A stretch of 64,000 nt of DNA from Zavarzinella formosa DSM 19928 (lineage in GTDB: Bacteria > Planctomycetota > Planctomycetia > Gemmatales > Gemmataceae). Under the pieces are notes generated by a model. The model was not told the DNA's origin. It did no database searches and saw only the letters and a list, made by a program, of their open reading frames with translations. Every line of letters starts with the position of its first letter. Within the stretch, counting starts at the first letter, position 1. The DNA lies in assembly GCF_000255705.1 (NCBI RefSeq), contig NZ_JH636441.1, positions 309,673 to 373,672 on the forward strand, given 5' to 3'. The position numbers were made by a program, and so were the translations under genes. Below, in pieces: positions 26,111 through 34,583 of this stretch.

Positions 26111-27034
26111 ATGGATTGGTCGAACCAACACCCGTTTCTTCCCGAAGCCACGCTGGACGGTGGCGATTTGGGCTGGGGCACGGGCCTGCTCATGCTAATT
26201 CTTCGCCAACTGGGCGGCATGACACCGGGCCAATTGTTGGAAGTGATTTCAATAAATTCGCAATCGGAAAGCCATCTGCCGAACTGGTGTTTGCAGTCGG
26301 GTCATGAGTTGATTTCCCAAACAAAGACAGGCGATACGCGGAGTTATCTTCTTTGCCGTGGCCGGTTGAGCGACCGGCCCGAGGCGCCGACTCCCGCGAT
26401 GGCGGAACCCGCCCGTCTTGTGGTGCGGCGATTGCCACCGCTGGCCTTGCTGAGCTTGGGCATGGTTCATCCCGCCGCCGATGTCGTGCCGCATTCGCCG
26501 CACATGGAATTCCAGCAATTAACCACCGTGACGGTTTCGATGAACGTAGCCGTCCGGGTGGAAATCGAAAGTTTGTTGGCTCAGGGTGTGCAACTCATTC
26601 GGGTGCTTCTGCCGGAATTGGGAACTGATCCGGCGAATTTGGCCCTGATCACCGATCAGTTGCAAATGCTTTTGCACGGCCTGCCGCCGGAACGTCTGGC
26701 GGTGGAGCTATCCCAACCGGCGGACGATGGGATGGTCGGATTTCTAAGTGACATCCCCGTGGGTAATGTGATTGTGGCGACTCCGGCCTCGGCCGTGGAC
26801 GACTTGCAGCCACTCCGGCATTTGTCGATTGAAAAACGTCTGGCGTTGCGGATTGATCCATCAGAATCCGTTACCGATGTGTTGACAAAGGCCATCGAAC
26901 TCTTCGGAATCGACCGGCTGATGGTTTGCACGCACACCACCGACGGCGAAGACTTGAACACGATTGCGGAAGCCGTCGGCATCATCCGGGAACGATACGG
27001 CGTGAGCGGTCATGTCGTGGAGTTCATTTACTGA
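26111..27034 (+). CDS. TusA-like domain fused to a putative TIM-barrel domain
   Basis: A 307-residue protein. Residues about 18-84 look like a TusA/SirA-type domain (GLLMLILRQLGGMTPGQLLEV, then LPNWCLQSGHELIS), but the usual N-terminal CPxP cysteine is missing. Residues about 100-307 (VRVEIESLLAQGVQLIRVLLPEL, LPPERLAVELSQP, IEKRLALRIDPSESV, FGIDRLMVCTHT) resemble the alternating strands and helices of a TIM barrel, perhaps distantly like the MetE C-terminal domain; that is inference and metal ligands are not obvious. The gene lies between a kinase (18 bp upstream) and a cytidine deaminase (10 bp downstream). Function unknown. Confidence 0.6.
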   Translation: MDWSNQHPFLPEATLDGGDLGWGTGLLMLILRQLGGMTPGQLLEVISINSQSESHLPNWCLQSGHELISQTKTGDTRSYLLCRGRLSDRPEAPTPAMAEPARLVVRRLPPLALLSLGMVHPAADVVPHSPHMEFQQLTTVTVSMNVAVRVEIESLLAQGVQLIRVLLPELGTDPANLALITDQLQMLLHGLPPERLAVELSQPADDGMVGFLSDIPVGNVIVATPASAVDDLQPLRHLSIEKRLALRIDPSESVTDVLTKAIELFGIDRLMVCTHTTDGEDLNTIAEAVGIIRERYGVSGHVVEFIY

Positions 27035-27044
27035 GGATCGAACC

Positions 27045-27440
27045 ATGAGCGATCACGGCAAACTCATCGCCGCTGCCCGCGAAGTCTCCCGCCGGGCCTA
27101 TGCCCCTTACAGCAAATTCCACGTGGGGGCCGTCGTGCAAACGCCCGGCGGCGAGACATATGCCGGCTGCAATGTGGAAAACGCCTCTTACGGGCTGACT
27201 TGTTGCGCGGAGCGGAACGCCATCGGCCAAATGGTCGCGGCCGGGGCGACGGCATTCGACATCGTGGCGGTCTACACCCCAACCGAGAAACCCACCGCCC
27301 CGTGCGGGGCCTGCCGTCAGGTGCTTTACGAGTTCAACCCGGAAGCCATCGTTGTCTCCGCCTGTGACGGCCCGGAAGTGATCGAAACGACGGTAAAAGA
27401 TTTGTTGCCCGGAGCCTTCGGGCCAAAGAATCTGACGTGA
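27045..27440 (+). CDS. cdd: Cytidine deaminase
   Basis: A 131-residue homotetrameric-type cytidine deaminase, converting cytidine or deoxycytidine to uridine forms in pyrimidine salvage. The zinc and catalytic motifs are CAERNAIGQ (Cys-Ala-Glu) and PCGACRQVL. The N-terminal block AYAPYSKFHVGAVV and the substrate loop GCNVENASYG are typical. Ten bp separate it from the preceding gene, with GAGGATCGAACC before the ATG. It could supply dUMP precursors for ThyA encoded 5 kb away. Confidence 0.95.
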   Translation: MSDHGKLIAAAREVSRRAYAPYSKFHVGAVVQTPGGETYAGCNVENASYGLTCCAERNAIGQMVAAGATAFDIVAVYTPTEKPTAPCGACRQVLYEFNPEAIVVSACDGPEVIETTVKDLLPGAFGPKNLT

Positions 27441-27447
27441 CCGATGT

Positions 27448-28569
27448 TCAATTCACCCGCACAATGGCCTCGGGACACCACTTCCGCAACTGTTCTTTCC
27501 ACTTACTTTTGCCGGTGATGTGATTGGCATCCAAATTCAGATAATACAACCCTCGCAAGTGTTCGGCGTTCAAGATGGCTTGAACGCCGTCGCCCGTGAG
27601 GTGGTTCATGGGCAGGTTGAGCCGCCGCAGGTTTTGGAATTGCGTGTTGGCCGCAAATGATTGGAGTTCTGTGTCCGTGATTTCGGACATCGCCAGATCA
27701 AGATCTTTGAGGTTCCCCAAGTGTCTGGTTTGAGTCATGGAATACAGCAAGGATAATTCAAGTGGCAAACTCTGTCTGCGATAGGCATTTGGAAGCACGA
27801 GCGCAAACCGTTCGAGTTTTGAAAGGGCAGGCAGTTGAATAAATTCATTCGAGGACTGGTAAGAACAAGAATCAGCGTTTATCAGACATGTTCGTAATTG
27901 ACTCAGAATATCGGCCAACGCCAACCCTCGAAGCCAATCATAGTCAGCGCCCGGTGCCACCATCTGATCGAATCTTAACTCCTCCAAAACCGGAAGCCGC
28001 GATTTACTCAATATCTTTGGATAAGTTACGGACTCGATTCTGGTATTATCAAAGGCCAATTTCTTCAACGCCCGCAGGTTTCCCCCGTCAAGAAGCTCGT
28101 CAAACATGCGCCCCGTGACGGTGTAGCCATTGACAGTTAAACCCGTCAATCGCTTCAGGTGCGGGCAAATCGCCAGCGTGGCGACAGGGACATTGCCACG
28201 AACGGCCGAGAAGTCGGCGAACTTCACCTCGCGGATCGGCTCGATATCGAAGATTTCCCCGCCATCCAACACGAATCGTTTCGAGTAGATGGTAATCTTG
28301 TGGATGAACCCCCGCCGCATCTCGGCATTCAACACTTTGCCGCGCAACGTGTGCAGCCAATGCGGTTGGAACAGTCGCCGGGATTTGGCCGTGAGTTTGC
28401 GGAACAACGGGCTATAAGGTTCCGCCCTCGCCAGTTCGCATTGCGCTCGGATAAACGCCGCCCGCTGACTGTCGCCCTGTTCTTCGAGCCAGTCGGAGTA
28501 GATCAACCGGGGCGCGTCATCCTCCGGGTTTTCAAGGATCGATTGGTAAAGGGCTTTGCCTTCGTTCAT
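27448..28569 (-). CDS. TIGR02996-domain leucine-rich-repeat protein
   Basis: A 373-residue cytoplasmic protein. It opens with the planctomycete TIGR02996 repeat-companion domain (LIYSDWLEEQGDSQRAAFIRAQ, residues 22-43), then irregular leucine-rich repeats (LKRLTGLTVNGYTVTG, LGNLKDLDLAMSEITD, FQNLRRLNLPMNHLTGDG, GLYYLNLDANHITG). There is no signal peptide. Such proteins are very numerous in Gemmata-type genomes and are presumed to bind proteins; none has a known role. It converges with cdd, with 7 bp between the stops and no visible terminator. Confidence 0.85.
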   Translation of the reverse strand: MNEGKALYQSILENPEDDAPRLIYSDWLEEQGDSQRAAFIRAQCELARAEPYSPLFRKLTAKSRRLFQPHWLHTLRGKVLNAEMRRGFIHKITIYSKRFVLDGGEIFDIEPIREVKFADFSAVRGNVPVATLAICPHLKRLTGLTVNGYTVTGRMFDELLDGGNLRALKKLAFDNTRIESVTYPKILSKSRLPVLEELRFDQMVAPGADYDWLRGLALADILSQLRTCLINADSCSYQSSNEFIQLPALSKLERFALVLPNAYRRQSLPLELSLLYSMTQTRHLGNLKDLDLAMSEITDTELQSFAANTQFQNLRRLNLPMNHLTGDGVQAILNAEHLRGLYYLNLDANHITGKSKWKEQLRKWCPEAIVRVN

Positions 28570-28572
28570 TAT

Positions 28573-28881
28573 TTACGAGTTTCGGAGCCTATCCCGGTGT
28601 GCCCAAGTCTTTGGTCGCCGCCGATTGTGGACGATGGCGACGATCCAAATCAGGTCATCATATTCTCGATAAAAGATCACATATGGGAAACGACGTATCA
28701 CCCGGAATCGGAAATTTCTTCCATATGGCGAGCCCAAACCGGGCGAATTTGCAATGTCGTTTACCAATGTAAAGGCGACTTCTGTAAATTTTTGACCAAG
28801 CCCAGTCGAGAGAGTTTCATAGTGAAAAGCGGCATTCTCAACATCTCGCTCGGCCAGTCGATGAAAAGCGACTGGCTTCAT
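28573..28881 (-). CDS. RelE/ParE-family toxin
   Basis: A 102-residue RelE/ParE-fold protein. Typical blocks are FHRLAERDVENAAFHYE at the N-terminus, FRFRVIRRFPYVIFYREYDD and the closing VAIVHNRRRPKTW. ParE members poison gyrase and RelE members cut mRNA on the ribosome; the sequence alone does not decide which. Its start overlaps the antitoxin stop by 4 bp (ATGA). It lies 3 bp upstream of the TIGR02996 gene start. Confidence 0.85.
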   Translation of the reverse strand: MKPVAFHRLAERDVENAAFHYETLSTGLGQKFTEVAFTLVNDIANSPGLGSPYGRNFRFRVIRRFPYVIFYREYDDLIWIVAIVHNRRRPKTWAHRDRLRNS

Positions 28882-29108
28882 TTGAACTTGGCCCTAAGTT
28901 TGGCGAAGACTTCATCAGCGGGAATCGCCGGTGATTCTCCGTTCAGGAATTCCGCTTCCCGGCGATCCAACTCAGCTAGCAATTCTGGGTCTTCTTCGAT
29001 TTCGTCACCGAGCGCCAGCGTGTCTTCCAATAAACGATGGAAGAGCAATTGATCGGATTTTTCAAGGGCGGTCACTTCTCTGAGTAACCGTTCAACTTCT
29101 GATGTCAT
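28878..29108 (-). CDS. Antitoxin, addiction-module component (TIGR02574-like)
   Basis: A 76-residue acidic helical protein ending in ADEVFAKLRAKFK, the usual C-terminal signature of the TIGR02574 addiction-module family, with LLREVTALEKSDQLLFHRLLEDTL at the start. It precedes the toxin with a 4-bp overlap, the normal antitoxin-first order. These antitoxins neutralise ParE/RelE-like toxins and usually bind their own promoter. Confidence 0.82.
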   Translation of the reverse strand: MTSEVERLLREVTALEKSDQLLFHRLLEDTLALGDEIEEDPELLAELDRREAEFLNGESPAIPADEVFAKLRAKFK

Positions 29109-29147
29109 GGTTTTTCCTTGGTAAATCTCGCTGGCGTCATCATATCG

Positions 29148-30050
29148 TCACTCCGCATCCAGCAAGATCAACTTCCCCTCTTTGCCGCCGACGGCGACCA
29201 GTAATCCGTCCGGGGAGAATGCCACCGCGCGGCCGGGGCCGCAGCCGGGTTCCAAGGACAGTTGTTCGGCACCGGTGAAGGCGTTCCAGAAACGGACGCC
29301 GGAATCTTCGCCGACGGAGACGAGCGTGTGGCCGTCCGGGGAGAACGCCACCGACCGCACGGATTGCTGATGGCCCCGGCAGATGATTCGCGGGCCTTCC
29401 ACATACCAGCCGGATTTGGTTAGCGGCCAAATTTCAATGCGGCGGCCCATCGCCACGGCCAGACGTTCGCCGTCCGGCGTGACGGCGAGGGCGTGGACGT
29501 GGGCGTTCACGGGGATGTCGGCCACATGCTTGGAAGTGGCCCGGTCATGGAAGATCACCCGGCGGTCGGCGGCTCCGGTGGCAATGGTGTTCGGACCGGT
29601 GAACAGCACCGTGCCGATCTGGTTTTCGTGCCCGGTCAGTTCGGCTTCCCGATACCAATAATAATCGGAAACGACGACCGCGTGACCCGGCTCGTCCCAC
29701 CAACCGCCTCCCATCGCGAGATGCAAACCATCGGGCGAAAAGGCAACGGCCGTCATCGGGCCGTGCTGGCCGGGGAGGCCGACCAGTTCCCACGACTTGT
29801 AACCCTCGGCCGTGTGAATCTGGACGATTCCTTCGGCCCCGGCGAGGGCGAAACATCGCCCGGAGGGATGCCAGGCCATCTCGGCGACGCGGTCCCGCGA
29901 GGGCGTGAACCGGGGATTCACCAAACCCGCCAGCATCTCCACAACGGTGAGCAGAGCGAAGCCGCCGTGGAAGCAAATGCCAAGCGTCTTTCCGTCCGGC
30001 CGGAAAGCCAGATGAGTGATGGAGCCCGCGTTTAGATCGATTTGCCTCAT
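29148..30050 (-). CDS. WD40-repeat protein, second of operon
   Basis: A 300-residue beta propeller with WD40-type repeats marked by FRPDGKTLG, WHPSGRCFALAG, FSPDGLHLAMGG, VTPDGERLAVAMG, FSPDGHTLVSVGEDSGVRFW and FSPDGLLVAVGG. No signal peptide or fused domain is present, so it is a free cytoplasmic propeller. The start overlaps the glycosyltransferase stop (ATGA), which shows translational coupling. Together with the WD40 gene at 31197 it flanks the glycosyltransferase. Confidence 0.88.
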   Translation of the reverse strand: MRQIDLNAGSITHLAFRPDGKTLGICFHGGFALLTVVEMLAGLVNPRFTPSRDRVAEMAWHPSGRCFALAGAEGIVQIHTAEGYKSWELVGLPGQHGPMTAVAFSPDGLHLAMGGGWWDEPGHAVVVSDYYWYREAELTGHENQIGTVLFTGPNTIATGAADRRVIFHDRATSKHVADIPVNAHVHALAVTPDGERLAVAMGRRIEIWPLTKSGWYVEGPRIICRGHQQSVRSVAFSPDGHTLVSVGEDSGVRFWNAFTGAEQLSLEPGCGPGRAVAFSPDGLLVAVGGKEGKLILLDAE

Positions 30051-31195
30051 GTGGGAAGCGTTTTCGCCAAGTCTTCGTAAATGGTTCGCAGCCGTTCGCC
30101 AAACACCGTCCAAGTGTATTCACGCCGGATCTGGCTCATCGCGGCTTCCGTCAGACGATGCCGCACGGCGGGTTGTTCCAGCAACAAGGCAATCTTGTCG
30201 GCGTATCCCTTCGCGTCATCGGCCGGGATCAGATAGCCGGTCACGTCGTCCGTAATGGTTTCCGGCACCCCCGCCGTCGGGGCGGCCAGCACCGGGACGC
30301 CGACCGCTTGGGCCTCCAGAATCGAGAGGGGAAGCCCCTCATTGGTGGACGGCAGCAGAAACACATCGGCCGCCTGCAACAAATCCGGGGCATCCGTGCG
30401 GTGGCCGAGCAGTTTCACCCGGTCGCCCAACCCGAGCGTGGCGATTTGCCGGGTCAACTCGTTGGTGAATTCCGTTTGGCCGCCACGCTCCGTGCCAGCG
30501 AGCCAGCATTCCGCCAAAATGCCCCGATTGCGTAAATCGGCCATCGCCTGAATGGCCGTTCGTTGTCCCTTATGCGGAGCGAGGTTGGCCAGCATCAAGA
30601 TGAGCGGCCGGTCCGCCGGGGCATTCACTTTTTGTTTGGCCGCGATTCGGTCTCCCGGCGAGAATCGATCCAGATCGACGGCATTAGAGACGGAGTGGAT
30701 TGGTATTTGATCCCGCACCGCGACCGGAAGGGCTTCCCGCACCCCGGCGGCGAGAAACTTCGCGCAGGTAATGATGGCGTCCGGCGGTTCGCGGAAGGCC
30801 CATTTCCAGTTGGGAATCGTGTCCTCAATCTGGACATGCACCAGCCGGGGAAGCCCGGAAGCCTTCGCCGCCCGGCCGGTCAATCCGTGCAGAAACGCCG
30901 ACGATGAATAAAGAATTCCCGGCCCGAACTTCCGGAATTGCCGGCCGAGCTTCCATTCCAAGTATCGACCGGTAAAACGCCCGGCTGATCGCAATTTGGC
31001 TTGCCCGAGATGATGCAGGGTCAGACCGTCCGCGCGCCCGACCGCCTCGGCCGGGCCGTGATCGAGCCAGAGATGGGTTTCGGCCAAAAGCGGCTTCATC
31101 AACCGGGCGGTGGCCAGCGCGACGAGGTTGCCGCCGCCAAGTTCGCCGGTGTCCAACAGGTGATGAATCGAACAACGGTTAAGTTCTCGCGGCAT
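30047..31195 (-). CDS. Family 4 glycosyltransferase
   Basis: A 382-residue GT-B glycosyltransferase that transfers a sugar from a nucleotide donor with retention. Family 4 blocks are visible: ILMLANLAPHKGQRTAIQAM, VKLLGHRTDAPDLLQAADVFLLPS and NEGLPLSILEAQAVGVPVLA, the last holding the conserved ExE-type donor-binding Glu (EGLPLSILE). The N-terminal domain has GELGGGNLVALATARLM. The gene starts one base after the upstream WD40 stop and overlaps the downstream WD40 start, so all three are made together. Acceptor unknown. Confidence 0.9.
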   Translation of the reverse strand: MPRELNRCSIHHLLDTGELGGGNLVALATARLMKPLLAETHLWLDHGPAEAVGRADGLTLHHLGQAKLRSAGRFTGRYLEWKLGRQFRKFGPGILYSSSAFLHGLTGRAAKASGLPRLVHVQIEDTIPNWKWAFREPPDAIITCAKFLAAGVREALPVAVRDQIPIHSVSNAVDLDRFSPGDRIAAKQKVNAPADRPLILMLANLAPHKGQRTAIQAMADLRNRGILAECWLAGTERGGQTEFTNELTRQIATLGLGDRVKLLGHRTDAPDLLQAADVFLLPSTNEGLPLSILEAQAVGVPVLAAPTAGVPETITDDVTGYLIPADDAKGYADKIALLLEQPAVRHRLTEAAMSQIRREYTWTVFGERLRTIYEDLAKTLPT

Positions 31196-31196
31196 A

Positions 31197-32078
31197 TCAG
31201 TCGTCCAAATCCCAGACGGAAAGAGTTCCGGTTTCCCCGCCCACAACCGCCCGGAGGCCGTCCGGGGCAACCGCCAGACTGGTCACCCGGCCGACCGGCC
31301 AGGCGAAGGCCGTCGGCGGGCGTGTCTCGCGCACATCCCATGTTCGCACGGTCTCATCCCACCCGCCGCTGAGCAGGGTCCGGCCGTCCGGCGTGAAGGC
31401 GAGACAGGTCACCATGCCGGTGTGCCGGCCGATGATCCGGGGGACGGACGGCCATTTTTCCACATCGAACAACAGCACATCCCAATCAGCGGTGACCGCG
31501 AGGAACTTGCCATCCGGAGACAGGGCGATGGCCCGGCAATCTTTCTTCAACGCATGAGGCTTGGCGGGGGCGCGAGTGATGTCTTGCACATACAGCCATT
31601 TGTTGTCCGTCACCCAGACGACCAGCCGACGATCCGGATAACCGACAATGGCCCGCACGCCGCTGCGGCAGTCCACGGGGAGGCGTTGCGGGGTGTCCGA
31701 TTGAATTTTCAACAGCCAAAGAGAGGTGGGGTAGTGCCCGGCCACCCCCGCCTGTCCCAGCGCGACGACCATTTGTTCCCGGCCGACAAACGCGATGCCG
31801 CTGATGGGACCGGGAAACACGATCAACCGCTCTTTGGAAAGCGGGTCTCCCATGTCGTGGATGCCCAGATGGCCAAAAATGGAGCCGGTCAGAAGATAGC
31901 GGCCGGAGGGGGAAAAGACGACGGACGATCCCCCGAGCAATTGGGTGGATTGATCCAAAAACGGCCCCCGCCACAATTGGATGCGATTCTCCGTGCTGGC
32001 GGCGGTGACAAGCGTTTCACCGTCCGGGGAAAACACCATCGATTGGATGGCGCTCCCGGCGGTTTCTCGGATCAGCAT
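31197..32078 (-). CDS. WD40-repeat protein, first of operon
   Basis: A 293-residue beta propeller with repeats FSPDGETLVTAAS, FSPSGRYLLTGSIFG, LSPDGKFLAVTADWDVLLFD, FTPDGRTLLSGGWDETVRTWD and VAPDGLRAVVGGETGTLSVWD. No signal peptide. The ATG at 32078 follows GGAGGGAG; a longer upstream reading lacks a ribosome site. It is the first gene of a three-gene operon with the glycosyltransferase and the second WD40 gene. A palindromic element lies upstream, between it and the LRR kinase. Confidence 0.88.
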   Translation of the reverse strand: MLIRETAGSAIQSMVFSPDGETLVTAASTENRIQLWRGPFLDQSTQLLGGSSVVFSPSGRYLLTGSIFGHLGIHDMGDPLSKERLIVFPGPISGIAFVGREQMVVALGQAGVAGHYPTSLWLLKIQSDTPQRLPVDCRSGVRAIVGYPDRRLVVWVTDNKWLYVQDITRAPAKPHALKKDCRAIALSPDGKFLAVTADWDVLLFDVEKWPSVPRIIGRHTGMVTCLAFTPDGRTLLSGGWDETVRTWDVRETRPPTAFAWPVGRVTSLAVAPDGLRAVVGGETGTLSVWDLDD

Positions 32079-32154
32079 TTCGGCTCCCTCCTTGAGATGG
32101 TCTATTTTACGGGGAGGCCGTCCGGGTGGAATCCGGATTATCAAGAGCGAGCGG

Positions 32155-32300
32155 AAAGAATGAAGCGGTCGGCGATTAGAGTACTCCGCACGCTCCGCGT
32201 GCGGGCGGGACTTTGACCCGCTTCATCCTCTGGCCGCCGGGCAAGTCCCATCCGCACGCGGAGCGTGCGGAGTACACTAATCGCCGACCGTTCATTCTTT
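32155..32300. repeat. 146-bp palindromic element
   Basis: Arms of about 50 bp (32155-32204 and 32252-32300) match with a few small differences. Each contains TACTCCGCACGCTCCGCGTG-type sequence and GGTCGGCGATTAG next to AAGAATGAA. Inside the loop GGGACTT and AAGTCCC pair again. It lies 86 bp past the LRR-kinase stop and before the WD40 operon. Confidence 0.8.
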
Positions 32301-32385
32301 TGCGCTCGATCCAAAGGTTATTCGGACCGGGACGTGGTCATGTGATTTGCTTGGCGGAGAAGATTTCCGGGAGACTGCCAGGATT

Positions 32386-34479
32386 TCATGGGGGGACGCC
32401 CAAAAACTCGGCGGCGGGCTTGTCGTTGATCGTTTCAAGCGTGGGAATTGATCGCAACAACGCCGCATGCGTCTCCGGCATGTATGTCAGATTGATGTGT
32501 TTGAGGGGGAGTGACTTGAGCGGGGAATAGTCGGCAATTGGCGAGCCGTCAATCAGCAGCTTTTCGATGGGTGACTTCGCCAACGGAGCCAGATTGGTCA
32601 CCTTGGTGTTCCGGCACATCAGTTCCTTCAACGGCATCCCCTCCAACGGTGACAGGTCTTCAATCTCCGACAGATTCAGGCAAAGAAATTTCAGCGGCAT
32701 CCCTTTCAACGGCGACAGGTCTTTGAGAACTTCGTTGCCGCCGCAGTTTAAATGGGTGATTTTCATCCCCCGCAGTGGCGACAAGTCTTTGCATGCGGAC
32801 GACCAGATCGACAGATGCCAGAGTGGCATGTCCGCCAACGGCGACACATCTTTGAACGCATTGTTATGGGATTCAATAGAGACAAGTTTTAATCCCCGGA
32901 GAGAACTCAGGTCGGTCACGCCCGTCTCGTCTCCATACAGCCGAAGTTCCTTCAATGCCGTGAATCCGTGAAGCGGACTGAGGTTATTCAGATTCTTGGC
33001 CTCGTTAATGCCTAACAGAGCCACGATGTTGTCATCGATCCGGTGCCAGGCGCTTTTGTCGTTCCAGTCCGGGTTAAGTTCTTTGAGTTTGGCGACCACG
33101 GCCTCAAATTGCTCTTTCGCCGGCAAGAGAGCCACCGTCGCTTTCCAAGCATCCTCCTTCGAGACCACCGGGGCGGGCTTTGGCGTTTCGATTTCCTTGG
33201 AAACCGACGGTGGATAATTTGGCGGCGTTTCAGCGATTTGCCTCACACCATCGCGGCCATTGACCGGCTTGGCGGGCGGGAACGCGAGCCAGCCGGCCGC
33301 GACCAACAGAAACAATCCGGCCGCAACGACGGCCGCTTTCTTCCACCGGCTTTTTGACGCGGGCTTTGCGGGAAGAGGATCGGTCAAACAGCGGGACAAT
33401 GCCTCGGCCGTTTCGATTGCCGAAGAGAAGCGATGATCGGGGTTTTTCTCGTGAAGTTTCGCGATGACTCCGCTCAACCCCTCCGGCACATCGGCGATGA
33501 TCTCGCGCACGGGCCGTGGCGTGTCGTCGGCGACTCGCTTGAGGATGGCGAGAGCGCTTGGCGCCCGAAATGGCGGGCGCCCGCTGGTCATGGCGTACAG
33601 CACGCTGCCGAAACTGAACAGGTCGGCCCGCTGGTCCAACCGCTCGCCAAGCGCCTGCTCGGGAGCCATGTACATGGGCGTGCCGGCGACCACTCCGCTC
33701 TGTGTCATGTTGGCGTCGTCGCTGGCGCGGGCAAGGCCAAAATCGGTCAGTTTGACATGAACATCGACGCCGGTTTTGAGCAAAATATTAGCCGGTTTGA
33801 CATCACGGTGAATCAATCCTTGTTCGTGGGCGGCCGCCAGCCCCAACGCGATCTGTTGCCCGAGGCGAATCACGTCTTCCGCCGGGATTGGACCGTTGGC
33901 GTCCAGATATTGTTGCAGCGTTTGTCCTTCGACGAACTCCATCACCAGATACGGCAACGGCTGTTCCTCGACAGCATAAATTTGCACCACATTTTCGTGC
34001 CGGACTCGGGCCGCCACGCGGGCTTCCCGAAGAAAGCGTTTCCTCGGCGGCGACGTGACCGACAAATGCGGCGCCAGCACCTTGATCGCCACCATCCGAT
34101 GCAACGTCTCGTCAAAAGCCTTGACCACGATCCCGAATCCACCCTGGCCAAGCACGCGCAACACTTCGTAGTGGCCGAGCCGCCCGATAGCGTCCGGCCG
34201 GGTCGCCGGTGCGAGAAAAGCGGCCAATTGGGCTTCGCCGGTCCTGGCTGAAAAAGTCTCCGTGTCTTCCTCAACCGGCCTTGTCCGGTCGTTGAGTTCC
34301 GCAAGCATTTCCGCCGGCCGACGATTCAGCAGCGAATCGGCGCTCTCGTGCATCGTCAGCAATTGTTCGATTCGTTGGCGCAATGTGTTGTCTGGGCCGC
34401 AAGCTTCGCCCAAATAGGCGGCTCTCTCGGCCTTGTTCGTCTTGTTCAATGCTTCCCAGAAAATGTCTCTCTCGTTCAA
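32386..34479 (-). CDS. Ser/Thr protein kinase with C-terminal leucine-rich repeats
   Basis: A 697-residue kinase. An N-terminal planctomycete segment (NERDIFWEALNKTNKAER, residues 2-19) precedes the kinase domain at about 104-370: GQGGFGIV, AIKVLAPH, IHRDVKPANILL, DFGLA, GTPMYMAPEQA. A single membrane helix near 398-416 leads to a Pro-rich stretch and, at about 530-690, repeats of the form LSPLKGMPLKFL / LSPLEGMPLKEL, a Pro-containing LRR array outside the membrane. The TTG at 34479 is chosen as start because GGAGG lies 6 nt before it and the family N-terminus begins there. The ECF sigma gene is upstream on the same strand, 104 bp away. Confidence 0.9.
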   Translation of the reverse strand: MNERDIFWEALNKTNKAERAAYLGEACGPDNTLRQRIEQLLTMHESADSLLNRRPAEMLAELNDRTRPVEEDTETFSARTGEAQLAAFLAPATRPDAIGRLGHYEVLRVLGQGGFGIVVKAFDETLHRMVAIKVLAPHLSVTSPPRKRFLREARVAARVRHENVVQIYAVEEQPLPYLVMEFVEGQTLQQYLDANGPIPAEDVIRLGQQIALGLAAAHEQGLIHRDVKPANILLKTGVDVHVKLTDFGLARASDDANMTQSGVVAGTPMYMAPEQALGERLDQRADLFSFGSVLYAMTSGRPPFRAPSALAILKRVADDTPRPVREIIADVPEGLSGVIAKLHEKNPDHRFSSAIETAEALSRCLTDPLPAKPASKSRWKKAAVVAAGLFLLVAAGWLAFPPAKPVNGRDGVRQIAETPPNYPPSVSKEIETPKPAPVVSKEDAWKATVALLPAKEQFEAVVAKLKELNPDWNDKSAWHRIDDNIVALLGINEAKNLNNLSPLHGFTALKELRLYGDETGVTDLSSLRGLKLVSIESHNNAFKDVSPLADMPLWHLSIWSSACKDLSPLRGMKITHLNCGGNEVLKDLSPLKGMPLKFLCLNLSEIEDLSPLEGMPLKELMCRNTKVTNLAPLAKSPIEKLLIDGSPIADYSPLKSLPLKHINLTYMPETHAALLRSIPTLETINDKPAAEFLGVPP

Positions 34480-34583
34480 GGGAGTCCTCCGCCAGTCCTC
34501 GCGAATACGGAGCAACCATGAGAGAGATGCGATTTTCACATCCGAATCGCGCCGAAAATCTTTCAGAAATTCACAAATTCATT

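Noticed and set aside
32560-32760. Repeated DNA words resembling a CRISPR or tandem repeat
   Set aside because: They are the codons of the LSPLKGMPLK leucine-rich repeats in the kinase; spacing and variation follow the protein.
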